Shown: piece by piece, positions 61,549-64,000 of the stretch
How positions within the stretch are numbered: position 1 is the first letter of the stretch
How the letters are laid out: each line of letters starts with the position of its first letter
NCBI RefSeq assembly: GCF_051388935.1
Contig: NZ_JBPKBI010000016.1
Coordinates: forward strand, 62,001 to 126,000
DNA: 64,000 bases
Source of the DNA: Yinghuangia sp035454725
GTDB lineage: Bacteria > Actinomycetota > Actinomycetes > Streptomycetales > Streptomycetaceae
Direction of reading: 5' to 3'
Made by a program: the position numbers and the translations under genes
The notes under the pieces: model-generated
What the model was told of the DNA's origin: nothing
What the model saw: only the letters and a program-made list of their open reading frames with translations
The model's database searches: none

Positions 61549-61956
61549 ATGAGGAAAACCGTACGTGCCCTCTTCGCGGCATCGGCTGTCATGGCCGCCG
61601 CCACGCTGCCGATCCCCGCGGCCCACGCGGCCGACGGGTACGACCGGTGCCCCACCGGCCACTACTGCATGTTCTCGGGCCTCGACGGCACCGGTGACAT
61701 GATCGCGCTGACAACCGACACGCCGGACCTCGCGGCGCTCGGAATGAACGACCGTGCAAAATCCGACTGGAACCGGACCGCGTCGACCATCCGCCTCTGG
61801 TCGGAAGCGAACTACACAGGCTGTACGGCGGTCACCTCCGCCGGCCCCACCGGAAAGGGCAACTTCTTCCCCACCTACCGGGACTTCTTCAGCTCGGTGC
61901 AGTTCGACGGCCCGGGAGGCCTGAGCTGCGGCACGCCCCCCGGCGAAGACGGCTGA
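61549..61956 (+). CDS. Secreted peptidase-inhibitor family I36-type protein
   Basis: 135 residues. Signal peptide of about 27 residues ending AHA before ADGYDRCP. The mature part shows the I36/SMPI-like beta-gamma-crystallin pattern (CPTGHYCMFSGLDGTGDMIAL, then IRLWSEANYTGCTAV and FFSSVQFDG). Streptomyces members include metalloproteinase inhibitors. Five Cys in the mature chain suggest disulfides. ATG 61549 has AAGGAGCGG upstream. It is followed by a strong bidirectional terminator. Confidence 0.85.
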   Translation: MRKTVRALFAASAVMAAATLPIPAAHAADGYDRCPTGHYCMFSGLDGTGDMIALTTDTPDLAALGMNDRAKSDWNRTASTIRLWSEANYTGCTAVTSAGPTGKGNFFPTYRDFFSSVQFDGPGGLSCGTPPGEDG

Positions 61957-62501
61957 CCCACCCGAGCCAACCAGCGGCGAATCAGGGCGAGTTCGAGGCC
62001 GGGCACGGCACGCGCCCGGCCTCGAACGCAACGCGAACCCTCACGGGCACGACGGCTCCGGCAACGCGTCTGCCACGCGGGATCGCGGCCGGACACGACG
62101 ACGACGCGGTCGAGGAGTGCGGCATCGGCAGGCACCGGGACCACGGGATTGACGCCGTTCGCGGTGACCGACGAGCCGGTATCGGCGTCGAAGACCGTCC
62201 GGACGGCGACGATCTCCGCGATGTCGGCCGCCCGCGTTCCGGCGGGCAGGCGGATCGTCGTCGCGGCCGGGTAGTCGCGGCTCAGCGACCAGTCGGCGTG
62301 GCCGTTGTCGGAGCGGTACAGCGTCGGGTCACCCTTGAGCCGTACGCCCAGGCTCACCCCGACCCATCCGACAACACCGGGAGCGGGCGGCGACGTGGTC
62401 TTGCGTACGACGGCGTACACGTAGTCGCGCGGGTCGACGATCAACGTCGTGGTGTCCAAGAAGCGCGCGGCGCGTCGGCCAAAGCGCGCGAGCGACGGCA
62501 T
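61875..62501 (-). CDS. Hypothetical protein, probably frameshifted near its 3' end
   Basis: 208 codons as read. The first 155 residues look like a real protein (LDTTTLIVDPRDYVYAVVRKT, then DVGVSLGV-like strand GWVGVSLGVRLKGDPTLY and AADIAEIVAVRTVFDADTGSS). After about 62075 the frame turns Arg-rich, runs through a perfect terminator and 82 bp into the facing gene. In the next frame the sequence reads DALPEPSCP and stops at 62041, just before the terminator, so a one-base indel near 62070 is likely (real or error). No family recognised. ATG 62501. Confidence 0.55.
   Translation of the reverse strand: MPSLARFGRRAARFLDTTTLIVDPRDYVYAVVRKTTSPPAPGVVGWVGVSLGVRLKGDPTLYRSDNGHADWSLSRDYPAATTIRLPAGTRAADIAEIVAVRTVFDADTGSSVTANGVNPVVPVPADAALLDRVVVVSGRDPAWQTRCRSRRAREGSRCVRGRARAVPGLELALIRRWLARVGQPSSPGGVPQLRPPGPSNCTELKKSR
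61991..62027. terminator. Perfect 14-bp bidirectional terminator
   Basis: Arms GTTCGAGGCCGGGC (61991-62004) and GCCCGGCCTCGAAC (62014-62027) with a 9-base loop, between the I36-type gene and the facing hypothetical gene. Confidence 0.9.
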
Positions 62502-62542
62502 GGGTGATTCCGGGCTTTTGCGTGTCCCCTAGTCTCGCTGCG

Positions 62543-63103
62543 GTGATCACACAGCCTCAGATCCCTTACGGCACCGCTGCCACGGCGCCGCCCGCGGCGC
62601 GATCCATGTCTGTTCTGCTGCTGCGGCTTGTGGCGACGGTGGTGTACTTCCCGGTCCATGCCGCCTTCGTGGCCGTGTGCTTCGCGGTCTTTCTCGCGTT
62701 CACACTCTTCGCCGAACTGCTGTCGTGGATACCGGGGGTGGAACGGGCCTGGGACAAAACGGCGGACGCGTGCCTGAACGCCATCCCGATGTGGCCGCGC
62801 TGGTTCGTCACGGTGCCCGAACTGCGGCACGAAGGGGACGCCGCGTTCTACCGGGCCCGCCTACAGCGCATGTTCGAGCACTGGCAGGGCGGCGGCACCC
62901 GCTGGGTGAAGCGAAACGGACGGGTCTTCGTGCTGCGCGTGCACAAGTACCGCGCCCTGCCCTTGGACGAGGTCTTGCGGACAGCCCGTGCGTATGGTTA
63001 CGAGCCGGGCCCCTCCGCGGCGGTCGTCCCCGGCCGGGACATCGCCCTGCGGCGGATCGCCGACCCGGCGGCCGACCCGGGCAAGACGACGACGCCGCAT
63101 TGA
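62543..63103 (+). CDS. Membrane-anchored hypothetical protein
   Basis: 186 residues from GTG 62543. One or two hydrophobic helices at about residues 25-60 (LLLRLVATVVYFPVHAAFVAVCFAVFLAFTLFAELL), then a soluble domain (RWVKRNGRVFVLRVHKYRALPLDEVLRTARAYGY) that looks conserved. It is divergent from the frameshifted hypothetical gene by 41 bp. I do not recognise the family. Confidence 0.65.
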   Translation: MITQPQIPYGTAATAPPAARSMSVLLLRLVATVVYFPVHAAFVAVCFAVFLAFTLFAELLSWIPGVERAWDKTADACLNAIPMWPRWFVTVPELRHEGDAAFYRARLQRMFEHWQGGGTRWVKRNGRVFVLRVHKYRALPLDEVLRTARAYGYEPGPSAAVVPGRDIALRRIADPAADPGKTTTPH

Positions 63104-63139
63104 CGGCCCGGTGGGCGCGGAAATCCGGTAGCCGCAGAT

Positions 63140-63300
63140 TCAGGTCTCGCGCCAGGTGCGTTGATCGCGGGCGATGTGCCGGAGGACGGTTTTGAAGGCC
63201 TCGTAGGCCGGTTGCCCGAGACGGTCGCGGTGACCTCGTTCGATGGCGGCGCGGATCGTCCGAGCCTTGTCGATCTCGTCGAGGGCATGGCCGGCGGTCG
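63140..63300 (-). pseudogene. C-terminal remnant, possibly of a MarR-type regulator
   Basis: About 50 codons read GHALDEIDKARTIRAAIERG, then LGQPAYEAFKTVLRHIARDQRTWRET and stop. The pattern resembles the last dimerisation helix of MarR-like regulators. No winged helix is found upstream, where the frame becomes random and meets the SUKH gene. A decayed gene end is likely; the family is tentative. Confidence 0.4.
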
Positions 63301-63384
63301 CCCGTCGGCGGCAGTCTGCCCCGGTGTCAGGGCAACTTGCCAAGGTGCCAGGCGACTTCGGCGGTGTCCGACTCGGACACGCTG

Positions 63385-64000
63385 CTAGCCGGGCAGACCT
63401 ACCGGCGCCGGCCGGTACCCCGCCTCCTCCGGCGTCACGCGGCGACCCGGAAGCGGTGGCCGGCCCCAGACGAGCTCGCCGTCCGGGCTGACGAGCGGGT
63501 CGTCCCACGCACGCGGGTCCACCGTCGGCCCGCCGCCCTGCATCAGCGTGTCGGCGACCCCTTGCAGGAACGCGCCCAGCGAGTGGTCGCCGGCGAAGCC
63601 GCTGCTGCCGTCGTGCGATGCCCACCCCAGGCGGCCCCGACCCGGTCCCGGGCGCATGTCGATGACGTCGAGGTCCCCTTGGAAGTGGGCCACGGGCACC
63701 CACAACGGATGCCAGTAGGGGTCCTCCTCCTCGTCCGCGAACGGCTCGTCGTCCTCCAGATACTCCGCCATGACCTGGCGGCGCAGCTCCACCTGCTCGA
63801 TGATCCCTTGCGCCGACAGCAACACCATCTGCGGCAGCACCCGCGACTGAGGATCGACGCCGTCGTGGCAGCGCAGCGAGGCGGCGAGGTCTTCGGGCAG
63901 TGGGATGCCCAACACTTTCTCGACCGCGGCAAGCGCCGCGGGCTCCGCCCCTCCCGGCAGCCGGGCCAGGCTCGCGGGCGCGTGCGCGGCCAACCACGTG
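63385..64000 (-). CDS. SMI1/KNR4 (SUKH) family protein, 5' end cut by window
   Basis: At least 205 codons; the frame runs off the window edge, so the start lies beyond 64000. Seen: ALAAVEKVLGIPLPEDLAASLRCHDGVD, the typical SUKH opening, then LWVPVAHFQGDLDVIDMRPG and GRLGWASHDGSSGFAGDHSLGAFLQGVADTL. SUKH proteins are often immunity proteins against polymorphic or contact-dependent toxins, or free-standing regulators of cell-wall synthesis. No toxin gene is visible on this side. TTG at 63993 is an internal possibility only. Confidence 0.82.
   Translation of the reverse strand, partial: TWLAAHAPASLARLPGGAEPAALAAVEKVLGIPLPEDLAASLRCHDGVDPQSRVLPQMVLLSAQGIIEQVELRRQVMAEYLEDDEPFADEEEDPYWHPLWVPVAHFQGDLDVIDMRPGPGRGRLGWASHDGSSGFAGDHSLGAFLQGVADTLMQGGGPTVDPRAWDDPLVSPDGELVWGRPPLPGRRVTPEEAGYRPAPVGLPG

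Noticed and set aside
1..64000. tRNA, rRNA, insertion sequence or prophage genes
   Set aside because: None recognised by sequence, fold pattern or protein motif on either strand.
63385..64000. SUKH gene as part of a contact-dependent toxin locus
   Set aside because: No toxin, secretion or immunity partner is visible on the sequenced side; the other side lies outside the window.

Overview
The window is high-GC (about 70%) DNA from a filamentous actinomycete, most likely Streptomyces-related. Support for this: many GTG and TTG starts, strong GC bias at third codon positions, an AfsR/SARP-type regulator, a SpoIIE-type phosphatase, three PF04672-type SAM methyltransferases, and IclR, MarR, TetR, ArsR and Rrf2 regulators that mostly sit divergent from their likely targets. 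No rRNA, tRNA, CRISPR array, transposase or integrase was found. The genus cannot be fixed from sequence alone. A run of 184 N (19339-19522) is an assembly gap.

Layout. 1-2.4 kb: metal efflux ATPase (cut by the window edge) divergent from an NmtR-like sensor. 2.6-5.8 kb: secreted tripeptidyl-peptidase-type hydrolase convergent with an Ada-AlkA DNA repair fusion. 5.9-10.6 kb: D-amino-acid oxidase remnant, helix-turn-helix protein, AraC regulator and a divergent flavin monooxygenase. 10.7-14.5 kb: small winged-helix protein, STAS protein, orphan DnaK and a small membrane protein. 14.7-19.1 kb: copper-storage-like Cys-rich protein, cysteine-dioxygenase-like cupin, a cluster of stem-loops, TetR and an ABC exporter. 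19.6-25.0 kb: a single-chain acyl-CoA carboxylase of 1,821 residues. 25.4-27.1 kb: a protein containing ten identical 54-bp repeats. 27.3-32.4 kb: methyltransferase, cyclopropane-fatty-acid-synthase-like enzyme, PoxB-like enzyme. 32.5-39.7 kb: accessory metabolism under TetR, ArsR and an RsrR-type Rrf2 regulator. 40.2-44.5 kb: second methyltransferase and the SARP regulator. 44.5-48.6 kb: FNT-family channel divergent from cyanase, DUF488, YihY and tectonin-like genes. 49.4-52.0 kb: uracil-DNA-glycosylase/ADP-ribosyltransferase fusion divergent from a macrodomain protein. 52.2-58.3 kb: amino-acid-binding lipoprotein, IclR, phosphatase and third methyltransferase. 58.4-64 kb: MarR/amidohydrolase pair, EF-hand protein, nuclease/phosphatase, secreted I36-type inhibitor, and a SUKH protein cut by the window edge.

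How genes may work together. Several divergent pairs have a palindrome in the shared promoter that suits the regulator (NmtR-like/ATPase, RsrR-like/NmrA-like, MarR/amidohydrolase, ArsR/oxidoreductase). The most unusual locus is 49443-52034. One protein carries a family-1 uracil-DNA-glycosylase fold whose catalytic Asp is Asn (GQNPYP in place of GQDPYH), fused to an R-S-ExE ADP-ribosyltransferase. The facing gene encodes a macrodomain, a fold that binds or removes ADP-ribose. By analogy with DarT/DarG this could be a nucleic-acid-directed ADP-ribosylation toxin or defence module with its reversal enzyme. That function is inference; the domain content is read from the sequence.
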